Source: Heterobilharzia americana
Lineage: Eukaryota; Platyhelminthes; Trematoda; Strigeidida; Schistosomatidae
Direction: 5' to 3'
Length of the DNA: 64,000 nucleotides
Assembly: GCA_944470555.2 (NCBI GenBank)
Contig: OX104127.1
Span: 31,077,661 to 31,141,660 of the forward strand
Position numbers and translations under genes: made by a program. The notes beneath the pieces were generated by a model, which ran no database searches, was not told the DNA's origin, and worked only from the letters and a program-made list of their open reading frames with translations. Shown here piece after piece: positions 43,263 to 55,678 of the stretch. The stretch's first letter is position 1; every line of letters begins with the position of its first letter.

Positions 43263-44600
43263 GTATCATATCCGAATGTAACTGGAAGCAAAACCCCCCT
43301 CATGAATGACTGATAGTTCTATTCTTCTGTATTGCTGATAACATAGTATTGGAAGGCGTAACTCAGGCGCGCTGCTGTCAGTCCAAAACTCTGAGACTTT
43401 TGAACTAAAAATATAGCTATTGATCATGTTTACAGTCAAGATTTCAAGCTGCAACAAAGCAGTAAAGGTACAAATTTGGTCGATAAAAGTGTTTCGATTT
43501 GCAATTTTTATAATTCTTTGATCTAAAAATCAGAAATTTAACAGTTACCAGTTGTTTTCTAACAAACCTTCAAACCCTGAAGTTACGTAATCTTCAGATT
43601 TACATATGATCTCTAGTTATTTTGACTCTATTGTGGGAGACAGATTTCAAGTGATTAATTCCACCAAAAGAGTTTTAGGATGCAACAAAATATGTTTTAT
43701 TAAATAGTTTATGCATAACTATTGTCAAATGAAGGTGGTATTTAAATCTTTGGCAAACAATTACCAGATGCCATTCAATAGACACTGATGAAACTGTTGG
43801 GAACTCTGACAAAATAAAACCTTTCGTACACGCAAAATAGAGAGGGATTTAATAATAATGAAGTCAGTTTAATTCAACTTTTCGAGTTACTTGACTTGAA
43901 ATTACAAGTACCTGAAAAATAAACACGTTCGAAAAGTTATAGGTCAGAAATAATACCTTTTTAAGTTATTTAACCCTCATCAGCTCTCAAGTCAATCTTA
44001 GTAAGTGATGGAACCATTTTTCAGTCAGATGAAGTATTAAAAACGTCCTTTTCGGTTGATTGTGACATTTATACCTTGAGGTGGATAAAGTCTGACTGGA
44101 TCCTGAGTAATCATAGGGAATAATTAAGTTGATCAGTTGCTGCTTTTCTGCAAAATAGTAAGAGATTTATTTTGACTGCTAAATGTTTCTCACGATGACG
44201 AAAATTTGTTATTAATTTCAGCAAATTCTACTTTGAAATCTTTTCTTGAAATTAATGAAGTATTTGTCTAATATTAGAAAAGTATCTAGTTCAAACGACT
44301 TGATAATCTGGGACGATAACTACTTATTATTTTACAGATACCGTAGATGCTAAGTTAAAAGATCACTGGTAGGGTATATGGGTTCTTGAATAGAGCCCTC
44401 TCTTGTTAAGACTGACACATCTTAGTTGCCAAAAAGTCAAACTGCAGTCACTTATTAATAACGACCTTAGTAAATAAATTTCAAGAATGCAAAGAAATGA
44501 ACAAGCTTAGACGTGATTAGCTAATAAAATTTGGAGGTTTGCCGGAACTTACTTGTTGATTTCGTATTGTTATTCATCAAAGAATGATATTATCTAGAAA
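43263..44600. other. Unassigned sequence, slightly GC-richer at its start
   Basis: 43263-43460 has somewhat higher GC (AGGCGCGCTGCTGTCAGTCC) and a 63-codon minus-strand frame without a known motif. The remainder is AT-rich with nothing recognised. Confidence 0.3.
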
Positions 44601-44609
44601 AACATTGAA

Positions 44610-44770
44610 AATCTGGGGGAAGTGTGAATCTGTCTCTTCCCATCATGGGAATCTTCAGCAGTGGGCACTCGTGCTTTGCGATTAGCACGCTGCTATAGAC
44701 CCAGTGAATAGGAACCCAATAGTTCACATTTTCGAACTTCCGTCAGTTCGCGATATGGTGAGACACCTTC
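44610..44770 (-). mobile_element. Sm-alpha-like SINE remnant
   Basis: Minus strand: CACTGCTGAAGATTCCCATG and GGGAAGAGACAGATTC, derived from the hammerhead part, preceded by a strongly degraded head. Related by layout to the copies at 39455 and 53440. Confidence 0.45.
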
Positions 44771-44847
44771 ACGTCCGACTTGGTTCGCTTCATGAGTAAC
44801 AACTTCCTATTGGATCTTCTGTAGCCTCATTTAGTGACTGTGATATT

Positions 44848-45069
44848 CTACACTTTCATTTCTATGGTCTCACTGAACGTTAAAACTTGTTTCCAACCAT
44901 TTCTTAAAAACGCAGTTTGAGTTGTTTTCATCATGTCATATTGTGCAGGTAAGAAAACTGATGCTTTATGAACTGTCCAAGGCTCGAAATGAACAAATCT
45001 GTCCAACTTAATGGCAGTAAACAGTTGATTCATTCTTTGAAGACAGTCTTTATGCATACAAGTAAACAT
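44848..45069 (-). CDS. Candidate first exon or small ORF, unknown
   Basis: 73 codons from an ATG at 45067-45069 in an AAAATG context. The peptide (starting MFTCMHKDCLQRMNQLFTAI, later HFEPWTVHKASVFLPAQYD) has protein-like composition with Trp, Cys and His, unlike random AT-rich frames. A good splice donor (TTCA|GTGAGA on the minus strand, intron starting at 44873) would end an exon at 44874. No family is recognised. It could be a host first exon, a short gene or a transposon remnant. Confidence 0.28.
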   Translation of the reverse strand: MFTCMHKDCLQRMNQLFTAIKLDRFVHFEPWTVHKASVFLPAQYDMMKTTQTAFLRNGWKQVLTFSETIEMKV

Positions 45070-45799
45070 TTTAATTTGTTTACTTAAGAATTTATTTAAA
45101 TTTACAAAATGTCATGCTAAAAAGTACGAAAAACTTGAATAGATAACAGAATGCCAGACTGTATTTCTTCTGTCTACATTGTCAAACGTTTAAACCATCT
45201 TACTTCTTGTATATTGTTCATATGAGAATATTCACCGCTATTTTATGTTGAAAAATGAAGATTTTCATTGATTCACTAGAAAACTTACAAAAACTATTGT
45301 TTTTTTAAAGAATCCTTGATGTGTGCCAGTCGGTGTTTTAACAGAAGCCGGCACTTATGCACTCGAAAATTGCACTTAACAAGCGGAAAGTAGCATTTGT
45401 TATTCAATGTAAGCTTAACTGAGAGATATGCTAAAGAATAATACCAAGAGAAATAAACCAGTTTAACTATTAAGTAGAGGTAAAGATACAATGAATTTTT
45501 TTCGAATAGAGAAGACTATGTTTCTTGGGAAGCATATTGTTAATCGTTGTATAATACAATACACAATTCGTCATTTGAGAGTTAAGAATGAATCTGTACA
45601 ACAACTTGCCAGAACAGTATTCAAACCAATGGTTTTGAAGAAACACGTCAGTCTTTCTACCGACCATCATGCTCAACTGTTAAACATACTTTTTGATTGG
45701 TCACTGGAGGGTGACTTGCTTCATGTTTTCTAGTCCTTAGTATTGATCGAATTCCACCGATCATTTTGCACTATGACCACAAGACTAGATAACTTAACA

Positions 45800-46020
45800 T
45801 TGCAATGCGCTATGATAGATGTTGGTTAGTTGGAAGTAATTTTCAGGGAGCCCTAGACTTAGGTCTTGTGCTTCTTTGAACTGGTCAGCAAGGAGTATCT
45901 CCAACCCCATTTGAAATAGTGTCCTCTCTGAGATTCAAACCAGCTGTTCGGGCTGTAATTGACCTCTTGCAGGACTGGATTAGATATACTGGTTGGTCAC
46001 TGAAAATTAACTAACATAGA
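45800..46020 (-). mobile_element. tRNA-like SINE (type with GACTTAGGTCTTGTGCTTCT on the plus strand)
   Basis: Shares AGGGAGCCCTAGACTTAGGT and GGTCAGCAAGGAGTATCTCC with 56165-56330 and 57880-58065, and GACTGGATTAGATATACTGG with 55905-56080. The tRNA-like B-box is on the minus strand (GGTTTGAATCTCAGA). Confidence 0.55.
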
Positions 46021-47034
46021 TTTCGCTGTTTGTATATTTCACTGGAGGCTCGAACAATTTGACAAGAATAATTATAACAAGACGTGTCAAGAAAAGGCAT
46101 TGTTTTGTTTAAAATGACTGTAGTGAACTTTCAACCACATGGATGCTCTTATCTTCCAACTTAGTTAACGGAGCGCCTGGGTCCAAGCGCTCTGATCCTG
46201 CATCCATTCAGGTTGTATTAATTTCCAGCCCTTCATTTTCGCGTTTCTGAGTGCCTAAACATATTCTAAAATTTTCTTTTAAGTGATCTTTAATATCGGT
46301 TTCTATTACTATACACACGCATTGTTTAGATTTGATATAAACTTGCAAACCGTACGTAGGTGTATTATTCAACAAATTCTTCCCAATATTTCATTAAAAA
46401 TATCATCATACTCTCATCTTATCTGTTGTTTTTTAAGGATCTTTAAATGGACGTACAACAAAGAACCTTGATCACTAAAACATTTCCTTTTCCAAATTCT
46501 CCATTATTTTTAATTTTCAGTCGTAAATATATATTCAGAGATATTCTAATTGACTAAAATTCATGGTAAATGTTGACTGAGTTTGAAAGGAACTGTGAAG
46601 TTTGTTAAGTTTCTGCATTAACTCGGGAATAAATAACCAACAACTAATGAATAAAATTAATTAGAAGTCCATGATAATTAATCAAAAATTGATTGAACTG
46701 TGCCGTCTGTTCAGTTCAAGGTTTCACTTTTTTTGAAGATTATTCTTCCAACTAAACAAATTCACTGTGAACTGATCAGTTATCACTAGTTATTGCTGAA
46801 TATTTAGCAATACAAAGTTCATATAATTTTAAAAACAATTCACCACAATGTGTTTTGCACTGCTCCACTGTTTATCTCTACTTGCTTGTAAATAATTCAA
46901 GGATGAAATCGCACGATATATGATAGTGAACAATATAGGTAGTGCATAATTAGTCAGTCAGTATTAGCATGTGACCTGTTATTACTGTGTAATGGTCTTA
47001 CATTCAATACCATTTATCAGCACACCAACGTAAA
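46021..47034. other. Unassigned AT-rich gap
   Basis: No gene or repeat recognised. Confidence 0.35.
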
Positions 47035-47175
47035 AGTCACCAATAACAAAGACAGAGAAATCATAATATTAAGCCATAGAAGAAGAAAGAATAAAATAGG
47101 TGATATGTAGATGCATATCTGCCACTGAAATTGATTCTGAGTCATATCACGTAGAGTCACCTATAGTAGATTTCC
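47035..47175 (-). mobile_element. Short LINE 3' tail
   Basis: Minus strand reads LRDMTQNQFQWQICI, the terminal signature of the LINE family at 31780-32695 and 8192-8560. Only about 140 bases remain. Confidence 0.5.
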
Positions 47176-49029
47176 CTTGTCAAAGGGATTGTAATTAAGA
47201 AGTCTATGTTTTCCTATATAACTCAGAACTGCAATCAAAGACAATGTATTACTGACATTTTTGAGTATTGCCACCTTCAACTTGCTTTCATTGTGAACCT
47301 ACTTCACCTAACATTGCACCATGAATTAAAACGGTGACCAATCATGTATAACAAAAGTCCGAGTCACAGGAGTTGATGAAAATTTAAAATCTCACTACTC
47401 ATTTACCTCTTCTATCTAAACGCTACTCTAACCGTTATATTACTAACGTGGGAACTTCACAAAACGCGATCAATATAAGTAATGGTAATTTACTAAGTCC
47501 AAATAGCTGTAAGGTGGTCTGACTTAAAGCTTTTCGTTTTAACGTTAGTTCTGCTGATCAGTCATCAAATTTTTACACATATTCGTATTTCACGTGACCA
47601 ACAAATCACTTTAAATAATCCCTGAACCCTATCATTTTCATCCCTGGTGAAATCACCATCTTTTAACAGGTCATAAAAAAATTATTAGTGAATTTTATAA
47701 ATAGAAACTTTTACTCATCTAAGAACATGCAAATGGATGAGTCTTTCACCTACTTCTTTTTCTAAGCACCTGTCTCATGATCCTTTATTCATGCTAGTCA
47801 CTTATGAATGAAGGTAATCCTTTTGCCTCTAACAATGAATGATAAGTAATATTTCATCATGCCATCTGATCCTTTTCACCTATTTCCGAATATTTAAGTT
47901 AGAATATTGCCTAATGTCAATGATTTGCAAGAACAATTCAGTGTTATGTGCAATTGGAAAAATGCAGAACAAGTCGTTCACAATTTTGATTTCAGTGAAA
48001 CAGGTGAAAATTTTCCAATAATCTACCTCAGTCGCAAAGTTCAATTCCATGAGATCTCAGTCAACTTCCACTTCAGATTATTCAAGATAAATCTACAATA
48101 ATGACATCGAATTAACAGAACCCAGTCCATCGTATGTTGCATCATGTCGTAGATGTTGGGATTTTATTTGTTCACAGCAAGGATGAATATACCTTGATAA
48201 AGTTTCCAAGGGTGGACTATGCTGAACATCTTCAGCCAAGGCAGATCACCTATTTAGGTGTATTTTGTTTTCATATGTTTTTTATCTGGAATAATTTATG
48301 ATGCCATCTTTCTTTAAAAAACTAGACTTTTGGAGTTTTTCAATGACACTACAGTGTTTAGTATTTTTTTATAGTTACAACAAAAGTCTGTAGTCTCTAT
48401 AAATCAGTCATAACATATTCAGTGTTTTCAAACTGTAGTATTTAGTATCAATAAAACCTTATAGGTTCAAATATATTTCACCGATTTAAAGTCGAGTTAA
48501 TTCAGAATGACGACACATTTGACTTGGGTTGTCAATAACTTTCCAATATGTATTATGACCTACATAATTTTTCAGTTAGCCAACTGTACAAGTTATCTGA
48601 ACAAAACAGTAGAATAAATTCAGTTACCAGTATGAATAAAAGTATGTAAACAGTCGAATTTCTGGCACAAAACTTCAATTTTAAACCTAACCCAATTAAA
48701 AGGCAAATAAAGATTAGATATTTCTGTGGTAATATCTCCAGCCGTCTTTGGATGTTACACTAAGGAGTCTTGAACTGGAATTAAATAAATATTCATTGCT
48801 TTTTGGTTTCTTGCACGACTACAGCTGTGGATAACTCACTGTATAAGCCACCCTATTATTCCTCTTCTTTAATCCTCACAGTGACGCTTTATTTCAGTAG
48901 AAAAGACACTTGATAACGAATGAGTAAATTTATATCATCAGCCGATTATCTATGCAGTTATTGAGAACATAATTCAATTTACCATGAATCAATAAACCGG
49001 TTTGAATGAACCACTCTCAGTGGATTCAC
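47176..49029. other. Unassigned AT-rich region
   Basis: Nothing firm was recognised. A 64-codon plus-strand frame at 47907-48101 was considered and not accepted as a gene. Confidence 0.35.
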
Positions 49030-49172
49030 TCATTCTTAAATTCTTTCTGCTTTGTTTGAACGTTAGGATAGGAAGATGATATATGGTACTCATAAACTTT
49101 AGAAAGTTCATTTTCAGAAGATTCACTTCCTTGTAATTTATGCATTTGTGAATGAGTCATGAAATGATGTAG
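49030..49172 (-). CDS. Candidate internal exon of an unknown host gene
   Basis: Minus strand, 47 codons plus two bases. Acceptor AACAACCTTAG precedes the first codon and donor GA|GTGAAT follows the last. The peptide (FMTHSQMHKLQGSESSENEL, then SKVYEYHISSSYPNVQTKQK) is rich in Ser, Glu and Lys and looks coding. The two leftover bases (GA) and the single leading base of 34095-34317 (T) join to a codon, so the two could be spliced in frame. The intervening ~14.7 kb would be an intron full of transposons, or contain other exons not seen. Confidence 0.3.
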
Positions 49173-49174
49173 CT

Positions 49175-50920
49175 AAGGTTGTTTATGGAGAAATTACAAC
49201 CGGTAACAAGAAAAACACAAAACCTTACAATGAAGTTGCATTTGCGAAACTTTTTCTATATAACATCCCAACATACATTATCTTTTCTCTCTATAATTTG
49301 TGTCTAACATTGTTTCATCTTACCTCCCAAATCTTCACAAGACAAATTTTCACCACTTCTTATATTCTCGAATGTTCTACGCCTTATGTACTACTGATAT
49401 ACATTCTTGTAAGTAGGACTCACCCCACCGACTGACACACTAATATAAAGTGTCATGAATAACTTTTAGTAATATTCAAATAGCATAAAAGGTAAAAGCA
49501 TAGATGCATTTTTGCTTCCTCTAAGCATTTTGTCTGAATAACTTGCTCGATTCAGGTACTGATGACAACAACATTCAGAATGCTGAACTTGTGTTATGAT
49601 CAGCTTCTAATTTCTTATGAGTCTTCGTACCATACTGGTAATATCTTCAACTATCGCTAAAAGTCACAGAGGTATTTGTCGTTTTGACAGTAAGTGACCT
49701 TTCTTAGTAAACATTCATTCTGATAGCCAATAGCAGCATACAGACAATTCTAACCAGCAGTCTTGATTATACTGCTTCCACTTTCTGATGCAAATAGATT
49801 ACCGTGGACCATTTCAACAGTAGATCAACGGACAAGACCATATATAATGTTCATGACGTTTTAAACGCAATAAATGGATGAAGTAAATGATATGCAAGAA
49901 GAATGATCACCTTTTTAGGAAAATGGTTTTTTCATAAAGTTTTAACACACTTTTTTTCTGAATAACTAGTCATCCATCCTAAAAGCAAACTCTACTTGAT
50001 GTTGACTTCTACTCACCTATAAAGAATGACAAGTAATTACTCTTTTACTCATCAAATATTAAAGCTAACATTTGAAGTTTTAAGACACTCATATAATTTG
50101 TCCTATGTTCCTTACACTTCCTAATACTCCTTCAAAATAAATGTAAACGATAGTTATTTCCAGTCATCTTTCATTAAAATAATGAATTTGTTTTCTTTCT
50201 CGTGTACATAATCACTTAGATCGAATAAGAAATAAAATAGACACTCCTTTTAAGATATAAGGAAAGTTAGATATTAAGATATAATACCGAGTAGACACAG
50301 GTTAAATAGTAGTCTATTTAGAGTTAAAAAAAACGCTTCACATATACGATGTGAATAGTTTACCTTATGAAGTGCACAATTTCAGCATTTTGCATTATCA
50401 GTTAAGAGTTGAATGGTTGTAGATACCGGCTTCGAGCTGGATGACAGCAGGTATCATCATCTGTTATCAATAGGTTGTACGAAAAAATAAATGATTATTG
50501 ATCGTTACTATCCTTTTATTGATCGGTGATTACGACTGTATTTTCTAGTGCGTAGGTTTTCATTGGTTCAAATGCTTGTAAATCATTTTTTTCATTATAT
50601 GAATGCTGAAGGTGTTTGTTCCTATGTTAGTTTTCATAATGATAACAGTTATCGTGGTGTTCAGTTTTTGAACCATGTTTGTTCAGCTAAGATTGTAGGG
50701 TTAACTTGCAGATGACTTCTATTTCATATAAAGACAAAAACCTAGAAAATATGGTCATTTTCATTACCATTTTCATAACTAACTGACTTACAAAGTAGTA
50801 TTGCGAACTCTTGTGATATACTTTTGCATTTCGATAGACGTTTCAGACTATAATGAGTGTTAACCTTTCATATCGTCTACAATGCACTAATGGCTTCTTA
50901 CGTTTATTATAACACTATAA
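49175..50920. other. Unassigned AT-rich region
   Basis: About 1.7 kb with no recognised gene or repeat. Confidence 0.35.
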
Positions 50921-50925
50921 TTTTT

Positions 50926-51890
50926 CCCTTGGGTTCCTAGTGAAACATAGAAAGCCAGTAGCACGTATCCATTGAACTCTCTTCCCCGCAGTCTTTTGAA
51001 CCTGGCGGTACCACTGCCTATAAGCCTTCATTTCTTCATCATATGATCTCCTCCATGTCATCCTCTCCTCAGACACTGGACTGGTCGTTTCCCATCTGAG
51101 TTCCACTCGAGTGACTGGCCTGGCGCGTGATCTCCCCGAATGGTCTTCTCAGTGTATTCCAATTCCATCTCCACGTCCTTCTACTGCGTATTTGTTGAGC
51201 GATAGGTTCTTGGTTGTTTCGTTGCCAGCCAGCCAGAGCTTCTTGTTGCTTATTCTTGTTAGTCTGGCCATCTGAGTTTCAGTAACGAGCCAGCGTAGGC
51301 GGCAGTTGTTGATGAATGTCTGCAGTCTTTTCGAAATCCCTTTCGTAAAGCGCCAAGATTCTGAACCATATAGCAGCACTGACTTGATGTTGGTGTTGAA
51401 AATCCGAATCTTGTCCACACTTTATGTCGAGTGCAGAAGATCTCCACACTGATTTCAGTCTAATGAACGCCTGCCTTGCTTTTCATATCCTGGCTGCTTT
51501 GACGTCCTCGTCTGTGCCGCCTGTAGTTGAAACAGTGCTGCCTAGATTGGTGAAAGAGGCTGATTCCTTTAGGTTTCTCCAGTTCATCGTGATTGGTGCT
51601 TATTGTTGATGGTGTTGGTTGGGTATCTTCATCACCTCCATCCTCTCTACGTTCACTTGAAGTCCCGTCTTCGCCGCATTGTTTCTTCTGTCAACTTGTT
51701 AGTTTTCGCCTGTAAATCTTCAAGTTTGTGTGACACTAGACACAAGTTATCGCCTAAATCCAAACCTTCTAGGTTCTTTTCCGCGATCCAGCGTATGTCC
51801 ATGATCTTGCTCTTTACAGTTAGTTGCATGATCCAGTCCAGTCCAGTCGACCTCAATCAGGAATATCATCGGTGACAGTAGACAGCCTTG
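50926..51890 (-). repeat. Left arm of RTE inverted pair
   Basis: Pairs with 53663-54630. The open frames at 51149-51418, 51259-51447, 51424-51609, 51603-51875 and 51653-51856 each have an exact protein-level counterpart in the other arm. Spacer is about 1.8 kb. Confidence 0.85.
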
Positions 51891-52278
51891 TCTTACGCTT
51901 GTCTCCTGTCTTCACTCCAAAGACGTCACTGAGCTTCCCACTGTGAATCACTTGACATGAAGCCTTCTTATATAGCTGTTGAATGAGGTTGATAAATGTT
52001 TGGGACACCAAAACTGTAGTGTTGAAGCAGCTGCCTGCCAAACTACTTGTCGGTCGACGCTTTTGAAGGCCCTTTCAAAGTCAATGAAGTTGAGGTAGAG
52101 TTGACCACCATTCTATGCTCTGTTCAATCATAATGTGTAGGGTTGGAATTTGATTCGTACACTATTTGTTCTTTCTGAAGCGAGGCAGCCTGTTCTGGTT
52201 GTAACTTTTAATCTAGCTCATCCTTTAGTGTCTGCAGGATGATGCGGTATAATATTTTGCTTTGGGTGGACAGCACCT
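50926..52278 (-). mobile_element. RTE (SR2-like) 3' fragment, longer member of an inverted pair
   Basis: Minus strand from about 52278 (in the RT region equivalent to 28300 of the fuller copy) to the 3' end GGAACCCAAGGG at about 50926-50938. Includes ISNKKLWLAGNETTKNL in the C-terminus and an RT motif C region reading LDLGDNLCLVSHK (catalytic Asp pair lost). About 960 bases at the 3' side recur, inverted and nearly identical, at 53663-54630. Confidence 0.8.
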
Positions 52279-53437
52279 TAAGTTTATAGATAGAATGAAT
52301 GTTGAATAGCAAGAAATCCCCATTCGGCCATCGTAAAACAAAAGAAGGTTACTAAGAAGATAATTATCTTTTCAGCGGGTTACTTTTAGCTGTAAATTCT
52401 TAGTTATATAAGTGAAATGATAGAAGGCTCTAGACGAGTTTCTGGTCACGGTAAACTTCAGTAATAGATGCGCAAAGAAAAGGAAATGGTATTATCTAGC
52501 ACAAAACTTAGCAGTAAACGGTAAGACTTGATATAGTGTGAAAACAGATAAGTAAATGAAATACAAAAATAAAGTATAAATAACGGTACGGGTATCTGAC
52601 TAGGACCATAGTTAACAGAGTATCAGTACATGTTTTTTTGAAAACACTACTGAAGTGTGAAGCTGGGAATTGTAACAGACTTGAATGTACGTAAATATCT
52701 AGTCCTCACCTCCATTGAATGATTTGGTCATGCATTGTAGCGGGCTTTGAACGAGATTTCAAGAAGAGCCAGATATTCAGAGTCTACGAGGTTTGAAAGA
52801 TGGAGTTGAAATTCGTTTTGTAATCACCTTTCAGGAACCGGGCTGAGTTAAGTTCATGAGCGAATAATATGGCTGACATTAGCCGATTAATGATTAAATC
52901 AGCATATTTCATTCATACATTGGTAACTGTTCACCTAAAAGTGATTACAAACCTGAAGTTCATAATGTTCATTCCGTCACCATTATGAATTCTGTAAGAA
53001 ATTTTCTCAGGTCCAGGTCAATTTCAAACGCCAACTAAAGATTAAAATGTTGTAGTAAACTCTGTGAACAAACAGGTGATACCTCTTTTCTTATTGTTAA
53101 TGAATTACCTTGGCTTTTGCAATAAATCTGTAGACTTCGTTAGCAAAAGATTATCACACTTCTGCTGTGGGTTTTATTAGCTTTTATTAATACCGACTGT
53201 GGAAGCTATTGCAACAAATCAAGTGAAATGGAGAATTCGGAGTTGAAATACTCAGTTAGTCTATATATATAGTATTGAAAAACCACTTATATTAAAGAAA
53301 ACGAAAAAACAGTTTATTAATTGTGAAAAATTTAAATAAGACATTGAAGGATTAACATAGCAAGATGATATCATTTCATAGTTTCTCCTACAAATTAACG
53401 TAGTTAACAATCATCAATTATTCCAAGGTAGTACTCA
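52279..53437. other. Unassigned AT-rich spacer
   Basis: Single-copy-looking sequence between the two RTE copies. Nothing recognised. Confidence 0.35.
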
Positions 53438-53600
53438 TTATGGACTGACATCAGTTACAGAACCACTGGAAAGTTTAGAGCAGTGCACACTGCTGAAAAG
53501 TCCCCTACGGCGGTCAAAACAGATTTCCAGTGCACAAATATTTTCGGCGGTTTTCCAACTGATATTGGTCCATGATGAATGTCAACTTCGTGTAAATAAA
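53438..53600 (+). mobile_element. Sm-alpha-like SINE remnant with inverted tails
   Basis: Plus strand: CACTGCTGAAAAGTCCCCTA and GGTCAAAACAG (hammerhead-derived, mutated) then the family tail CCAACTGATATTGGTCCATG. The sequence at about 53446-53475 is an inverted version of the same tail (GACATCAGTTACAGAACCAC). So two tails meet head to head, a shortened version of the palindrome at 6858-7310. Confidence 0.5.
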
Positions 53601-53662
53601 CCCCTAGGAGTCCCAAACAAAATAAATCATTCCTGAGTATTTTACGTTGGTATATAAACATA

Positions 53663-54630
53663 AAACAGGGCTGTCTACTGTCACCGATGATATTCCTGAT
53701 TGAGGTCGACTGGACTGGACTGGATCATGCAACTAACTGTAAAGAGCAAGATCATGGACATACGCTGGATCGCGGAAAAGAACCTAGAAGGTTTGGATTT
53801 AGGCGATAACTTGTGTCTAGTGTCACACAAACTTGAAGATTTACAGGCGAAAACTAACAAGTTGACAGAAGAAACAATGCGGCGAAGACGGGACTTCAAG
53901 TGAACGTAGAGAGGATGGAGGTGATGAAGATACCCAACCAACACCATCAACAATAAGCACCAATCACGATGAACTGGAGAAACCTAAAGGAATCAGCCTC
54001 TTTCACCAATCTAGGCAGCACTGTTTCAACTACAGGCGGCACAGACGAGGACGTCAAAGCAGCCAGGATATGAAAAGCAAGGCAGGCGTTCATTAGACTG
54101 AAATCAGTGTGGAGATCTTCTGCACTCGACATAAAGTGTGGACAAGATTCGGATTTTCAACACCAACATCAAGTCAGTGCTGCTATATGGTTCAGAATCT
54201 TGGCGCTTTACGAAAGGGATTTCGAAAAGACTGCAGACATTCATCAACAACTGCCGCCTACGCTGGCTCGTTACTGAAACTCAGATGGCCAGACTAACAA
54301 GAATAAGCAACAAGAAGCTCTGGCTGGCTGGCAACGAAACAACCAAGAACCTATCGCTCAACAAATACGCAGTAGAAGGACGTGGAGATGGAATTGGAAT
54401 ACACTGAGAAGACCATTCGGGGAGATCACGCGCCAGGCCAGTCACTCGAGTGGAACTCAGATGGGAAACGACCAGTCCAGTGTCTGAGGAGAGGATGACA
54501 TGGAGGAGATCATATGATGAAGAAATGAAGGCTTATAGGCAGTGGTACCGCCAGGTTCAAAAGACTGCGGGGAAGAGAGTTCAATGGATACGTGCTACTG
54601 GCTTTCTATGTTTCACTAGGAACCCAAGGG
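53663..54630 (+). repeat. Right arm of RTE inverted pair
   Basis: Counterpart of 50926-51890. Outer edges of both arms coincide with the RTE 3' end. The inner edge is the 5' truncation of this copy, while the other copy continues about 390 bases further. Confidence 0.85.
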
Positions 54631-54650
54631 ATAAATAATAATTATAATAT
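53663..54650 (+). mobile_element. RTE (SR2-like) 3' fragment, shorter member of an inverted pair
   Basis: Begins abruptly near 53663 (AAACAGGGCTGTCTACTGTC) at RT motif B and ends with GGAACCCAAGGG at about 54619-54630, followed by an ATAAATAATAATTATAATAT tail typical of RTE 3' ends. It carries the same crippling changes as 50926-51890. Confidence 0.8.
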
Positions 54651-55079
54651 AAATGTAAAGGGATATGTTATTAACTATTTATTGTAATAGGTCGAGTAAT
54701 CCAGAGCAGGTAAGATTTCACATCCACTTTTTTCATAGTACATGATGTTGGTCATACATGATGAATCTCGAATGTTTCTGACAACTAAATTAACTTTGGT
54801 TTAAAGTCATGTGAGATAGCTGAAAAAGGAGACACTTCCGAGAATTTCATAATGTTTTAACAACTTTCACACGCAATGCTGTTGGTCATATACTCTTAAA
54901 GATCAGATTGCACTACAAAACTTTTTTAATAGAGATGAATATTTTCAACAGCATACACAACCCAATATGTTTTTTCCAAAGTTCTTAAATTCTGGCCAAG
55001 TCATCAGAAAGAAAATATTTGCTTTCGTTATTGGTTGTGGCAGACATTACAGCTTATTTTGTATATGTATGTACATGAC

Positions 55080-55675
55080 CGTTCATATATGATGGAGCGA
55101 TTTGTCTGGTTAGTTTAGATAACGTACGAGACTTTAACCAACTGAATTGTAGACTAGTCTTCTGTGCGCGTTTAGAGTGCGGCTTCTGTCACATTTTTAT
55201 GAAGCGTTGTGGTCGTTTTCCGGAAGGTACGGTGCCAGATTTTACTTCTTAGAGAGACAACTGACTCACTTAAGTCATATGAAATTGGGCTTTAACAGGT
55301 TTGTGATGACATTGGATGTCCGGAGTCACAAGTGCGCTGCAATGTTGGTGCCAGTTAGCCTAGAATCCTGGCCTGAAGGGGTTAAGTAAACTGTTTCATC
55401 ACCGTCGCTACTGCGATCGGAGTTTGCAGTTATTTCGCGTGAACAAGGAATTCCTGGTAAGTGCAAGTCACAAGCACGCGCTGATTTCGTCCCTGCCCTT
55501 TGTACATACCCCCTCTTCTGGCTATTACTGATTGAATGGTTTAGTGAATTCGTTGGATTGATGTCGTAGAAGTGGCTTGCTGCTTGACTGATGCTGAGAA
55601 GACGACCTTATTTGACTATTTAGAGAAAGTTAAAGTTGTAACATGGTCTCTCTGAAGGAGGACCATTACCAGATA
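55080..55675. other. GC-elevated block of unknown origin
   Basis: GC is visibly higher than in the surroundings (GTGCGCGTTTAGAGTGCGGC, GACTTCGTCCCTGC-like runs) and the block ends at the TA microsatellite. It may be a solo LTR or other transposon part. No terminal repeat or second copy was found here. A 70-codon plus-strand frame (55177-55389) crosses it without a motif. Confidence 0.3.
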
Positions 55676-55676
55676 T

Positions 55677-55678
<2 letters not shown>

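Noticed and set aside
45491..45733. 80-codon plus-strand frame (MNFFRIEKTMFLGKH...) as a gene
   Set aside because: The antisense strand is open too, composition is AT-driven, and no motif, promoter or splice support was found.
47907..48101. 64-codon plus-strand frame as an exon
   Set aside because: It overlaps another open frame in a different register and has no convincing acceptor. Likely chance.
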